From: Thioalkalivibrio sulfidiphilus
GTDB lineage: Bacteria > Pseudomonadota > Gammaproteobacteria > Ectothiorhodospirales > Ectothiorhodospiraceae
Direction: 5' to 3'
DNA length: 49,932 nucleotides
Assembly: GCF_000377945.1 (NCBI RefSeq)
Contig: NZ_KB898924.1
Coordinates: 72,186 to 122,117 of the forward strand
Below, piece after piece: positions 34,293 through 42,830 of the stretch. The notes under the pieces are model-generated. The model saw only the letters and a program-made list of their open reading frames with translations, did no database searches and had not been told where the DNA came from. Made by a program: the position numbers and the translations under genes. How positions within the stretch are numbered: the stretch's first letter is position 1; every line of letters begins with the position of its first letter.

Positions 34293-34331
34293 GGTCGGCG
34301 ACGATTGATTCTCTTTTGTCACCGACCCCAT
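34288..34331. repeat. GGGTCGGCGAC/GTCACCGACCC palindrome
   Basis: Inverted arms with one mismatch around GATTGATTCTCTTTT, lying just after the cupin stop. One arm recurs at 4565-4577. Confidence 0.75.
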
Positions 34332-34366
34332 TTTCAGATGCCTGGCTGACCCAGGCAGGGGCCCCC

Positions 34367-34909
34367 ATGCGATCGTTGAAACTGAGCAAGGCCTTCACCC
34401 TCATCGAGCCCGGCCCCGTTGTCCTGGTCACCACCCATGACGGGAAGCAGAACAACATCATGACCATCTCCTGGACCATGGTGATGGACTTCACGCCCAA
34501 GTTCGCTATCACCACGGGGGCCTGGAACTATTCCTTCCGCGCGCTCAAGAAGACCCGGGAGTGCGTGATCGCGATCCCCACCGTGGACATGCTGGATAAG
34601 GTGCTCGGCATCGGCATCTGCTCCGGCGCGGATACGGACAAGTTCACCCGGTTCGGGTTGACGGCGGTGCCGGGGAAGTTGGTCAAGGCCCCCTTGATCA
34701 AGGAGTGCCTGGCCAACATCGAGTGCAGGGTGATCGACATCGTCAGAAAGCACGACATCGTGGTGCTGGAGGCTGTGGCGGCATACGTGGACACGACGCG
34801 CAAGGAAATGCGCACCGTGCATGCCGTGGGTGATGGGACATTCATCGTGGATGGCAGGACGCTGGACCGCAGAAAGCTGATGTCATCCAAGCTGCCAGCC
34901 GGTGTTTAG
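34367..34909 (+). CDS. Flavin reductase family protein
   Basis: A 180-aa FMN-binding split-barrel protein with GPVVLVTTHDGKQNNIMTIS and WTMVMDFTPKFAITTGAWNY, typical of flavin reductase-like/DIM6 proteins, and the LGICSGADTDKF loop. ATG 34367 has AGGGG 6 bases upstream and starts the conserved part. Likely an NAD(P)H:flavin oxidoreductase or a flavin-dependent partner; substrate unknown. Confidence 0.85.
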   Translation: MRSLKLSKAFTLIEPGPVVLVTTHDGKQNNIMTISWTMVMDFTPKFAITTGAWNYSFRALKKTRECVIAIPTVDMLDKVLGIGICSGADTDKFTRFGLTAVPGKLVKAPLIKECLANIECRVIDIVRKHDIVVLEAVAAYVDTTRKEMRTVHAVGDGTFIVDGRTLDRRKLMSSKLPAGV

Positions 34910-34930
34910 CGGCAAATCAAAGGCATGGTC

Positions 34931-35100
34931 TCTCGCGGAGGCGTTGAGGCGCGGAGGAAATCAAAAGCACTGTTTCTCGCAAAGACGCGAAGACGCGAAG
35001 ACGCAAAGAAAGGCATTGAAGGGGTAAAAACTCAAAAAGCTTTTCCTTCGCGGCTTTGCGCCTTTGCGAGAGACCCTGTTGTTGACTTCCCCAGTGCCTC
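34931..35100. repeat. Period-8 CGCGAAGA-type composite repeat, copy 3
   Basis: CGCAAAGACGCGAAGACGCG then AAGACGCAAAG faces the inverse CTTCGCGGCTTTGCGCCTTT. The centre AAAGGCATTGAAGGGG is an inverted relative of the centre in copies 1 and 2. Confidence 0.8.
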
Positions 35101-35239
35101 CCCAGAGTTCATGAATGGGGGTGGTGATTAACGAGCATTGTATTTCCCCGGCCCCTTGGGTTTTTGACGGTTTCGGGATCGGCTGCTACGAAAGGGGGTG
35201 ACCAACGACGCTCCGGTCTATGCCGGAAGGAGGTGGCCC

Positions 35240-36199
35240 ATGAACACCGATACGGGGTTTCCCAGCGAACCCGGTTCCGAGACCTTCCTGACCGAAGGCG
35301 GGATCGAGACCGAACTCATGTATAAGTGGGGCTTCGAGTTGCCCCATTTCGCGGCCTTCCCCTTGCTTGAAGATCCCAAGGCGCTGGATGTGATGCGCGA
35401 CATCTACCGTCGTTGCCTGGACGTGGCGGCGGCACAGGGCCTGTCTGCCATGCTCACGGGTCTCGATTACCGGGCCAGTCCCGATTGGGGGGCGCTGCTC
35501 GGGTATTCGCCTCAGGGGCTGGCCGACGCCAATCACCAGGCCATCGAGTTCCTGCGCGATGTGGCGGCGGAATACGAGGGGGACATCGAAACCACCCTGG
35601 TGGGCGGTATCGTCGGGCCGCGGGGTGACGCCTATCAGCTGAACCGGGATATCACGGCTGCCGAGGCCGAGGATTATCACTCGGTCCAGTTGTCCACGCT
35701 GCGCCAGGCCGGTGTGGATTTTGCTTGTGCCATGACCTTCAACAACATCGAGGAGGCTGTGGGTGTGGCACGTGCTGCCGCCGGTGCCGGTGTCCCCCTG
35801 GTCATGTCCCTGACGGTGGACGGCACGTCACGCCTCAAATCCGGTCCATCGCTGGCTGAGGCCGTGGCGGCCATCGACGAGCAGACCGATGCCGCGCCGG
35901 TCTGCTACCTGTTGAATTGCTCCCATCCCGTGGAGTTCGAGCCGGGCCTCGAAACGGGCGACTGGATCCAGCGCATGAGGGGGTTCCGGCCCAATGCCTC
36001 GAAGATGGAGAAGATCGCCTTGTGTCAGCTTGGCCACCTGGAGGAGGGCGACCCGGAAGAGCTCGGCCGCCTCATGGGCGGCCTAGCGCAGCGCTATCCG
36101 CACATGGACATCTGGGGCGGCTGCTGCGGCACCGGGCATGTGCACCTGGAGGAGATCGCTCGCAACGTGCGCCAGGCGCGTGAAGCGACCCAGGCTTGA
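35240..36199 (+). CDS. Homocysteine S-methyltransferase family protein
   Basis: A 319-aa zinc methyltransferase barrel. LTEGGIETELMYKWG opens the barrel, and the zinc Cys are in LLNCSHP and in the C-terminal GGCCGTGHVHLEEI. Relatives move a methyl group from betaine or S-methylmethionine to homocysteine; the donor here is not predictable. ATG 35240 has a strong AGGAGG 6-7 bases upstream. Confidence 0.92.
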   Translation: MNTDTGFPSEPGSETFLTEGGIETELMYKWGFELPHFAAFPLLEDPKALDVMRDIYRRCLDVAAAQGLSAMLTGLDYRASPDWGALLGYSPQGLADANHQAIEFLRDVAAEYEGDIETTLVGGIVGPRGDAYQLNRDITAAEAEDYHSVQLSTLRQAGVDFACAMTFNNIEEAVGVARAAAGAGVPLVMSLTVDGTSRLKSGPSLAEAVAAIDEQTDAAPVCYLLNCSHPVEFEPGLETGDWIQRMRGFRPNASKMEKIALCQLGHLEEGDPEELGRLMGGLAQRYPHMDIWGGCCGTGHVHLEEIARNVRQAREATQA

Positions 36200-36356
36200 A
36201 TGCAGGTTGGCCCATGACCGGCAGGGACCCCGTATGTCCGGCAAGGACGGGTGTTTCCACACCGACATCGATTCCATCAGCCAGTGACCGGAGCGGCAGG
36301 CTTGATGGGGCTGTAACCTTAGCGCTCACCCAGGGCCTGACGGAGCCGGAGTGATG

Positions 36357-36788
36357 ATGTCCGATCTGCGCGTTGATGACCTGTCGCCTGAACAGCAGGA
36401 TCTTTGGAAGCGGGTCAATGATCTGTGGGCCCTGTCCGTGGAACGCAACGCCGAGAAGATCCGGAGCACCTTGCATCCCAGGTACATGGGCTGGGATATG
36501 AACAGCCCGGTGCCCCACGACCGGGACACCGCAGTCCAGTCCGTACTGGGTGACTCACCAGTGGTGGAGGACTACCAGCTCAGGCCGCTCAGCATCGAGG
36601 TCTACGACCACGTTGCAGGCATCGTTCACTACACCTACTCGGCCACCGTCGCGCCAAAGGGCGCGACGTCATTTCGTGTCACCGGAAAGTGGACCGAAAT
36701 CTATCTCAAGCAAGGGGATCAGTGGGTGATGATCGGGGTCAGCGGCAGACCGGATCATTCGTCGGACGCTTCTGATGCTTCAGCCTAG
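36357..36788 (+). CDS. SnoaL/NTF2-like (DUF4440-type) protein
   Basis: A 143-aa alpha+beta cone protein with an N-terminal helix (LWKRVNDLWALSVERNAEKI), a strand pattern typical of DUF4440 (GIVHYTYSATV, FRVTGKWTEIYLKQGDQWVM) and a polar tail. These domains are often ligand-binding or catalytic without clear motif; no function is assigned. GGAG lies 5 bases before ATG 36357; GTG 36351 and ATG 36354 are also possible. Confidence 0.75.
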   Translation: MSDLRVDDLSPEQQDLWKRVNDLWALSVERNAEKIRSTLHPRYMGWDMNSPVPHDRDTAVQSVLGDSPVVEDYQLRPLSIEVYDHVAGIVHYTYSATVAPKGATSFRVTGKWTEIYLKQGDQWVMIGVSGRPDHSSDASDASA

Positions 36789-36872
36789 ATGTGTGAACGA
36801 ATACGCTTAGATCTAGTGTCTCCGGCTCCATTGTCTCTGACTTCATTGGAGTGGCCTTGAGGTGATCCTGCC

Positions 36873-37661
36873 ATGCGTCCTCGTGATCTGATCCCGTTTC
36901 TTGCCATCACCTTCCTGATCTCCTGGGGGATACTCGCGCTCTATGTCTTCGCGCCGGGACCGATGGCCGGAATGTTCGGTGATCTGAGCGGCGAACACCC
37001 CCTGTTCTATCTCGCGGTATACGCGCCGGCCATTGCCGCGATGGCAGTGGTTCTGTATCGATATGGGTTCGCGGGCCTGCGGGGGTTTCTCGCGCGGCTG
37101 TTGCTGTGGCGTGCGTCGGTTTACTGGTACATCCTGCTGCTCGTTGGCGTGCCGTTGGTATTCTACGTCTCGGCGTTTTTCAAGGAAGGCACGTATGACA
37201 CGCTGTTTCCGTTTGCGTCTGTGCAGGCCTATCTGCTTGCGCTGCTGCTCATGGCCATCAAGGGGCCGGTCGAGGAAATCGGCTGGAGAGGGCTGGCGCT
37301 GCCGCTTCTGCAGCGCAGCATGGCGCCGATCTGGGCCGCCGTGGTGCTTGGCGCCATCTGGGGCCTCTGGCATCTCCCGGCCTTTGTGCTCAGCGGCACA
37401 CCCCAAAGCGCCTGGGCGTTCACCCCGTTTTTCGTGGGCACCATTGCCATCAGTGTCATCATCACGCCGCTGTTCAACAGCACCCGCGGAAGCATCCTGC
37501 TCCCCGCGCTGCTTCACCTGCAGTTGATCAACCCGCTGTGGCCGGACGCGCAACCCTACGACATCTGGCTGTTCGCGGCGCTTGCCGTGGTGGTGGTATG
37601 GCTCAATCGGGATTCCATGTTTACCCGCCGGGGCGCGGTCACACAGGTGCTCCCGAAATGA
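36873..37661 (+). CDS. CPBP family intramembrane metalloprotease
   Basis: A 262-aa protein with about seven membrane helices. The CAAX protease/bacteriocin-processing motif EEIGWRG is in the centre, and the second and third motifs are WHLPAF and a weakly conserved NSTRGS. Roles include protein processing and bacteriocin self-immunity; the target is unknown. It overlaps the next gene by 4 bases (ATGA). Confidence 0.9.
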   Translation: MRPRDLIPFLAITFLISWGILALYVFAPGPMAGMFGDLSGEHPLFYLAVYAPAIAAMAVVLYRYGFAGLRGFLARLLLWRASVYWYILLLVGVPLVFYVSAFFKEGTYDTLFPFASVQAYLLALLLMAIKGPVEEIGWRGLALPLLQRSMAPIWAAVVLGAIWGLWHLPAFVLSGTPQSAWAFTPFFVGTIAISVIITPLFNSTRGSILLPALLHLQLINPLWPDAQPYDIWLFAALAVVVVWLNRDSMFTRRGAVTQVLPK

Positions 37662-38840
37662 AAGTGATGCTCTGGATGGTCTGCGTCGCCGCAGTTGCGG
37701 GCTGCGGCACGATTCCGTCTGACGACCATGCGGGACGATTCCAGGGCGAACTCGACCGGGTGCGGGCTGAGTTCGGCTTTCCGGGCATGACGGCCGCATA
37801 CGTCTTGAACGACGGCTCAAGCGGCACGGTGGCATCCGGCATGGCCGACCTCGAGGCCGGTGAACCGATGACGGTGCACTCCCGCATGCGCGGCGAGCAT
37901 CGGCAAGAGTTTCGTGGCCGCCCTGTGCGTGCAGCTTGCCCTGGAAGGACAGCTGGCCCTGGATGATCCGGTGTCCCGCTGGCTGAGTGCCAATGACTGG
38001 TTCGACCGGCTGCCGAACCACGCGTCCATCACCGTGCGCCATCTGCTCACCCACAGCGCAGGGCTTCCGGATCATGTGTACACGGAGGCATTCGCAGCGG
38101 CGTTCGTGAGCGCCCTGCACGAGTCCGACAACCCGTTGCCTCCGGATCGTCTTGTGGCCTTTGTGCTTGACGAGCCTGCGCTGTTCCCGCCGGGACAAGG
38201 ATGGGCATATTCGGATACGGGCTACATCATCGCCGGACTGGTCGTGGAAGCGGTCACCGGGAAGCCCTTGTTCGACGAGATTCGTGAGCGGTTCCTGCTT
38301 CCACTGGCGATGTCCGATACATCGCCTGCCGATCGTCGCGAGTTGGGCGGACTGGCTGTCGGATACATCCACCAGGACGGTGCCCTCGGCTTGCCTGCCA
38401 GGACGCTGGACGAACGTGGCCGCTTGCTGTGGCACCCCGCATTGGAATGGGCCGGTGGCGGACTGGTCAGCACCTCCCTGGATCTGGCCCGCTGGGGAGA
38501 GGCCCTGTTCACCGGACGGGCCATGGCCGGCGACTACCTTCCTGAGTTACTCAGGTCGGTTCCGATCAACAAGGCGAGGGGCGACAGCCAATACGGTGCC
38601 GGTGTCGCGGTGTCCTCAAGCCCTCGGTTCGGACCCGTGTATGGTCACGCCGGCTGGATACCGGGTTATGTGTCCAGTCTGCGTCATTATCCGGAGTACG
38701 GCCTGACGATTGCGTTCCAGATCAATACGGATAGGGACATTGTCGACAGTGATGAGGACGTGCTGGGGGTTATCGAGGAACGGCTGGCGGGTCTCCTGGT
38801 CGAGGGCAAGACATCCGAGCAACGCGGCGGAATGAGATGA
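37658..38840 (+). pseudogene. Beta-lactamase-like serine hydrolase, frameshifted
   Basis: ATG 37658 begins a lipoprotein signal (VCVAAVAGC lipobox) and a class C beta-lactamase/D-aminopeptidase-like domain. After MTVHSRM the frame is lost at about 37889. The second frame carries the catalytic SxxK (SIGKS), the second-motif Tyr (YSDTGY) and a HAG box (YGHAGW). Inserting two bases (ATG-CTG-GCG) restores continuity to a product near 394 aa. The catalytic Ser and Lys lie just past the lesion, so an unrepaired product would be inactive. Confidence 0.85.
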
Positions 38841-38841
38841 G

Positions 38842-39711
38842 ATGAGACGAAGATTGCTGACGGCCCTGATCGCAGTCCTGGTGCTTATTGCTGCGCTCCT
38901 CCTGGCCATGCAGGCCTGGCGGCTGGCGGATCTGCGGGCCTCCGACGCGGCCTGGACGCAGTTGCAGGCCGAGGCGCCTGGGCCCGTCGAGCTGTTCGAC
39001 CCTGCCATGGTCGAGGGGCTGCCCGAGGCTGCAAGGCGCTACTTTCTGTACACCATCGCTCCCGGGACGCCGCTGCATCCCGTGAGCGAGATCCGGATGG
39101 TCGGTGAGATCGGACTCGGCGACCGGGAGGCTCCGGCCTATCAGCCGATGCGGGCTCGCCAGATCCTCGCGCCGCCCCATGGCTTCGTCTGGCGGCTTGA
39201 GTCGGCGGGCTCAGGGGCGCTACGCATGAGCGGTTCGGATGCCATGGTCGGCGAGCGGTCGTGGACCCGCTTCTGGCTGCTCGGGACACTGCCGGTGGTG
39301 CGGGCGGGGGCCGATGCGAACCACCTGCGCGCCTCATTCGGCCGGGTGGTGGCGGAGGCGGTGTTCTGGGCACCGGCAACACTGCTACCCCGGGACGGTG
39401 TGCAGTGGGAGGAGGGCGACGCGCCGGGCCGGGCACGGGCGCTGTTGACCCACGGGTCCCTGACCCAGTCGCTCGAGATCGAGGTGGCAGAGGATGGGCA
39501 GCCGCTGTGGGTGATGATTCCGCGCTGGAGCAACGCGAATCCGGAGGGGAAATGGCGGGTACAACCGTTTGGAGGCACGCTCGACGGTTTCAAGGACTTC
39601 GGCGGCTTCGCCCTGCCAACTCGGGTCGAGGGTGGCAATCACTTCGGCACCGGGGACTACTTTCCGTTCTTCCGTGCCAGGGTGGAGGATGTCCGGTTTC
39701 CTGCGCAGTGA
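38842..39711 (+). CDS. DUF6544-like membrane-anchored protein
   Basis: A 289-aa protein with one N-terminal membrane helix (LLTALIAVLVLIAALLLAMQ) and a large exported domain. The segment VEGLPEAARRYFLYTIAPGT and FWLLGTLPVVRAGADAN resemble the DUF6544 family, recalled from memory. No catalytic residues are known. It starts one base after the serine hydrolase stop and is probably co-transcribed with the CPBP and hydrolase genes. Confidence 0.65.
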   Translation: MRRRLLTALIAVLVLIAALLLAMQAWRLADLRASDAAWTQLQAEAPGPVELFDPAMVEGLPEAARRYFLYTIAPGTPLHPVSEIRMVGEIGLGDREAPAYQPMRARQILAPPHGFVWRLESAGSGALRMSGSDAMVGERSWTRFWLLGTLPVVRAGADANHLRASFGRVVAEAVFWAPATLLPRDGVQWEEGDAPGRARALLTHGSLTQSLEIEVAEDGQPLWVMIPRWSNANPEGKWRVQPFGGTLDGFKDFGGFALPTRVEGGNHFGTGDYFPFFRARVEDVRFPAQ

Positions 39712-39742
39712 CACGATGTCGGCTGTCTGATCCGACATCGGA

Positions 39743-39835
39743 CTAATCGACGCCCTCGCTACGAATGCGCTGACGTTCGTACCATTCGAACGCTTCCTTG
39801 AGGTCCCTTTCCGCTTCCTTGCGAATTCGTAACAT
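39743..39835 (-). pseudogene. RelE/ParE-type toxin, N-terminal remnant
   Basis: ATG 39835, six bases after the antitoxin stop, reads MLRIRKEAERDLKEAFEWYE then RQRIRSEGVD-stop. The EAExDLxEAxxWYExQ pattern is the start of RelE/ParE toxins, but the frame ends after 30 residues. The breakpoint sequence 39747-39765 is identical over 19 bases to part of the element at 20719-20894 (20738-20756), so repeat insertion or recombination cut the gene. Confidence 0.75.
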
Positions 39836-39840
39836 GCGGA

Positions 39841-40065
39841 TCAGCGACTCAGGATGCGTTCCTTGACGTCATGCCAGGGAGACCCGAGATCCGGGGCTGC
39901 GTGGTAGGCCTCAAGCCTCGCATCGAGCTCCTGTTTGTGCCATTCGGGTACCTGGACCGATTCTGGCAACTCAAGGATCGAGTCCCAGATGTCCTCGACC
40001 AGTTGGATACGCTGCTCGACGGGCATTTCAGCAATATCCGAGGCAGTCAGTTTTTTCATGGGCAT
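39841..40065 (-). CDS. Addiction-module antitoxin (TIGR02574-like)
   Basis: A 74-aa acidic protein with ASDIAEMPVEQRIQLVEDIW and LPEWHKQELDARLEAYHA-type sequence (here VPEWHKQELDARLEAYHAAP), the standard pattern of the short addiction-module component paired with RelE/ParE toxins. The start may be two codons in (40059). The partner toxin directly downstream is truncated, so this antitoxin has no intact local target. Confidence 0.85.
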   Translation of the reverse strand: MPMKKLTASDIAEMPVEQRIQLVEDIWDSILELPESVQVPEWHKQELDARLEAYHAAPDLGSPWHDVKERILSR

Positions 40066-40172
40066 TTAAGAGATGAAGTGGCTCTGCACAGTAGATTGCG
40101 GACAGAAGTCAGTGTCAAGGAGTTGGGAGGTTTGGGACACCCATGGTTTGCAGGGGGAAAGGCAAACAGCAG

Positions 40173-40308
40173 GGTCTCTCGCGAAGGCGCAAAGACGCCA
40201 AGGAAGACATCAAGCGATTAACAATCTGATTCCTTTGCGACTTCGCGACTTCGCGAGAGACCCAGTTTTTTGACTTCACCCGCGCCTCAGCGCCTCTGCG
40301 AGAGAACC
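40173..40308. repeat. Period-8 CGCGAAGG-type repeat, copy 4
   Basis: GGTCTCTCGCGAAGGCGCAA (40173 on) and the inverse CGACTTCGCGACTTCGCGAG, followed by CGCCTCAGCGCCTCTGCGAG, all degenerate octamers. It fills the gap before the saccharopine-dehydrogenase-like gene. Confidence 0.8.
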
Positions 40309-40313
40309 CCGTC

Positions 40314-41669
40314 TCAGGTCTCGGTCGCATCACGCACGCTGTCGAACAGATCGATGTCCCAGGCCACCAGGTCGCGGCGGATGGCGTCGGCCCGGGCGCG
40401 GGGCAGGATGCGGGCCAGGTCCACGCCGCCCAGTACGCCGGTCAGGCGTGAGCCGCTCCCGGAGCGCGCGTAGTCGAGCGCATGCCAGGCCAGGATGGCG
40501 GCGCCGACTGCGGTGGGGAAGGAGATGTAGGTGGCGCCTGCATAGGGCGTACCGATCAGACCCGGATAGCGCAGGTAACTGAGCCCGACGGTCTCGACCA
40601 CGGTCTGGCGCTCGTTGCGCACGGTCTCCGAGATGCGGATCTCGGCGGCGGCGGCGAAATGGGCCCGCCGGATCACGCCGTCGCGCAGGAAGGCCTCGAT
40701 GCGGCGGGGCTTGTTCATGCCGGGCAGGATGGAGCGCACCAGCGCCTCCACGGTGAGGTCGGGCCGATCCGGCAGGGTGCGCTTGGAGAGCAGGTTGAGC
40801 TGGAACAGCGCCTTGAGCAGTTCGACCTCGGAGCCACCCGTGTAGACGCCGATGGATTCCACCTCGGGAAAGGCGCGGTGCAGCGCGAGCAGCTCTTCCT
40901 GGTACAGGGGGTACTGACGCGTGGGTTCGGCCTCGTGGGGGAAGTGGTACTCCCGCGCGCCGGAGAACGGGTCCAGCACCTGCAGCAGGCCGTTGCGGAT
41001 GACCCGGGGCCGCTGGGCCATTTCTTCCAGGGCCACAATGGGCGACCAGGAGAACACGATGGAGTCGGAATCGATGTCCTCGAGCAGGAATAGATCAATA
41101 CTCTCCACCTCCAGGTCCTTGCGGTCGGCGGTGAGCAGGTCGTGCATCCGCCGGCCGATCAGGAAGTCGGTGGCGCCGGGGGCGATGCCCAGGTTGATCA
41201 GGGCGGCGATGCCGCGCTTGCGCAGTTCGGCTTCGTAGCGGTACTGGGGGAAGGTCAGGCTGCGCTCGGTCTCGGTGTCGTACATGTCCGAGGCGAGGCT
41301 CACGGTGTGGGCACCGATGCGCAGGGCCAGTTCGATCATCGGCAGGTCGAATTCCGGCAGGGCCGCGTTGATCAGCACCGTGGCCCCTTCCAGGCTCTTG
41401 ACGTGTTCGGGTGCCAGGGCGAACACCGGGGCGAACTCCGGCAGCTGGATGAACTCGATGCGCTCGAACAGGCGCTCGGCGTGGAACAGGGCATCCCTGG
41501 CCGCCTCGGGGTCGCGGGTGTAGACCACGAAGTGGATCGGCACCGCGTCCCGTTCCGCCAGTTCACTCAGGCAGATGAGCATGGCGGAGCCGACGGCGCC
41601 GAGGCCGAAGAACACGACCTTGAACGAGGTCGGTTGCGGGGTGTTGCCGGGGGAGCTTTGCTGGGGCAT
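40314..41669 (-). CDS. Saccharopine dehydrogenase-like NAD(P)-binding protein
   Basis: A 451-aa protein with an N-terminal Rossmann motif (VVFFGLGAVGSAM) and a central domain containing GAHTVSLASDMYDTE and NLGIAPGATDFLIGRR, as in the saccharopine dehydrogenase/homospermidine synthase family. The second half (SWSPIVALEEMAQRPRVIRN) is consistent. The substrate is not evident. It stands alone between repeats. Confidence 0.8.
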   Translation of the reverse strand: MPQQSSPGNTPQPTSFKVVFFGLGAVGSAMLICLSELAERDAVPIHFVVYTRDPEAARDALFHAERLFERIEFIQLPEFAPVFALAPEHVKSLEGATVLINAALPEFDLPMIELALRIGAHTVSLASDMYDTETERSLTFPQYRYEAELRKRGIAALINLGIAPGATDFLIGRRMHDLLTADRKDLEVESIDLFLLEDIDSDSIVFSWSPIVALEEMAQRPRVIRNGLLQVLDPFSGAREYHFPHEAEPTRQYPLYQEELLALHRAFPEVESIGVYTGGSEVELLKALFQLNLLSKRTLPDRPDLTVEALVRSILPGMNKPRRIEAFLRDGVIRRAHFAAAAEIRISETVRNERQTVVETVGLSYLRYPGLIGTPYAGATYISFPTAVGAAILAWHALDYARSGSGSRLTGVLGGVDLARILPRARADAIRRDLVAWDIDLFDSVRDATET

Positions 41670-41790
41670 GGGTGTCGAGCCTGTCCGAATGATCGGCCGC
41701 GGTGGGGAAACTGGCCCGGACTTCCCTGCGCCGATTGCAGGCTCAGATTAATCCTGCAGGCCTGCGCGGCTCAATAGGGCGTCACAGTCT

Positions 41791-41865
41791 TCAGTAGTGA
41801 TAACGAAGTTGTGCGATAAACACACTGTCATCGTCAGTCCGGTAAACGATGCGATGCTCAGCGAA
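41791..41865 (-). pseudogene. YoeB/Txe toxin, C-terminal remnant
   Basis: The frame FAEHRIVYRTDDDSVFIAQL then RYHY-stop matches the ending EHRLVYxVxDDxxxIxxCRYHY of YoeB/Txe toxins. Only 24 residues remain; the upstream part is missing and the 5' edge overlaps the ABC permease stop (41858-41860). No YefM antitoxin is adjacent. Confidence 0.8.
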
Positions 41866-42619
41866 TCAGCCGCCTGCGGATCAGGCGCGTCGCAATCATC
41901 AGGCCCGCCACCCCGTAGGCCGCGATCACCGCGAGATGCAGCAGCACCTGCGTCGGCATGGTACCGGTCAGCAGCGGACGCACCAGTTCCACGGTGTGGG
42001 CCAGGGGCAGCAGGTAGGCGAGCATCTGCACCGGGGCCGGGAACTGCTCCAGGGGGAAGAACACGCCGGAGAGCAGCAGCGTTGGCGTGATCACCAGGGT
42101 GAAGTAGTAGAGGAAGAAGTCGTAGCTCTTGGAGAAGGCGGTGACCACCATGGCGCAGGCGCCGAAGGTGAAGCCGGTGAGCAGCAGCACCGGCAGGGCC
42201 AGCAGGGCCCAGGCGTTGGCCACCAGGCCCAGCACCGCGGCCACCACCAGGATCGCCGCCGCGCTCATCAGTCCCTTGGTGGCCGCCCAGGCCACTTCGC
42301 CCAGCACGATGTCGTCCACGGTGAGCGGCGCGCCCAGCATGGCGCTCCAGGTGTGCTGCACGTCCATGCGGGTGTAGGCGGAGTACATGCCCTCGAAGCT
42401 GGCCGTGAACATGGCGCTGGAGCAGATGATGCCGGAGGCCAGGAAGACCATGTAGGGCATCTCGCCCAGATCCCCCACCAGCATGCCGAAGCCGTAGCCG
42501 AAGGCCAGCAGGTAGAGCACCGGCTCGCCGAAGTTGCCCATGATCGAGGGGATGAGGATCTTGCGCCAGACCTTGAGGTTGCGGCGCCAGACGTGGAGGA
42601 AGCGGAGGTTGGGGGACAT
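41858..42619 (-). CDS. NodJ-type ABC-2 exporter permease
   Basis: A 253-aa membrane protein with six predicted helices, starting MSPNLRFLHVWRRNLKVWRK. It has ABC-2 permease signatures (GNFGEPVLYLLAFGYGFGML, TPTLLLSGVFFPLEQFP). ATG 42619 is chosen because upstream codons fall in heptamer repeat DNA. It lies downstream of its ATPase gene (42828-43784) on the same strand. Confidence 0.88.
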   Translation of the reverse strand: MSPNLRFLHVWRRNLKVWRKILIPSIMGNFGEPVLYLLAFGYGFGMLVGDLGEMPYMVFLASGIICSSAMFTASFEGMYSAYTRMDVQHTWSAMLGAPLTVDDIVLGEVAWAATKGLMSAAAILVVAAVLGLVANAWALLALPVLLLTGFTFGACAMVVTAFSKSYDFFLYYFTLVITPTLLLSGVFFPLEQFPAPVQMLAYLLPLAHTVELVRPLLTGTMPTQVLLHLAVIAAYGVAGLMIATRLIRRRLIR

Positions 42620-42680
42620 GGGGTGGCGTTGTTCAGAGCGGCAGGATGTTGAGTTTCGGTTGCTTCGGAAACAGCGTGGA

Positions 42681-42830
42681 TTGAAGTGCGAAGTGAGAAT
42701 TGGGAAGTGCGAGGAAACCACAGGCGTACCGGCTTAGGCGGTATAGGGTTTGTTGCTCTTTGTCCCACTTCTCAATTCTCACTTCGCACTTCAATTCGTA
42801 CTTCCCAATTCACACTTCACACTTCAATCA
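42681..42830. repeat. Period-7 GAAGTGC / CACTTCG inverted arrays
   Basis: GAAGTGCGAAGTGAGAATTG then GGAAGTGCG (42683-42711) faces TCTCACTTCGCACTTCAATT and further CACTTCA units to 42830. The second array ends on the stop codon (TCA, minus-strand TGA 42828-42830) of the ATPase gene. Confidence 0.85.
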
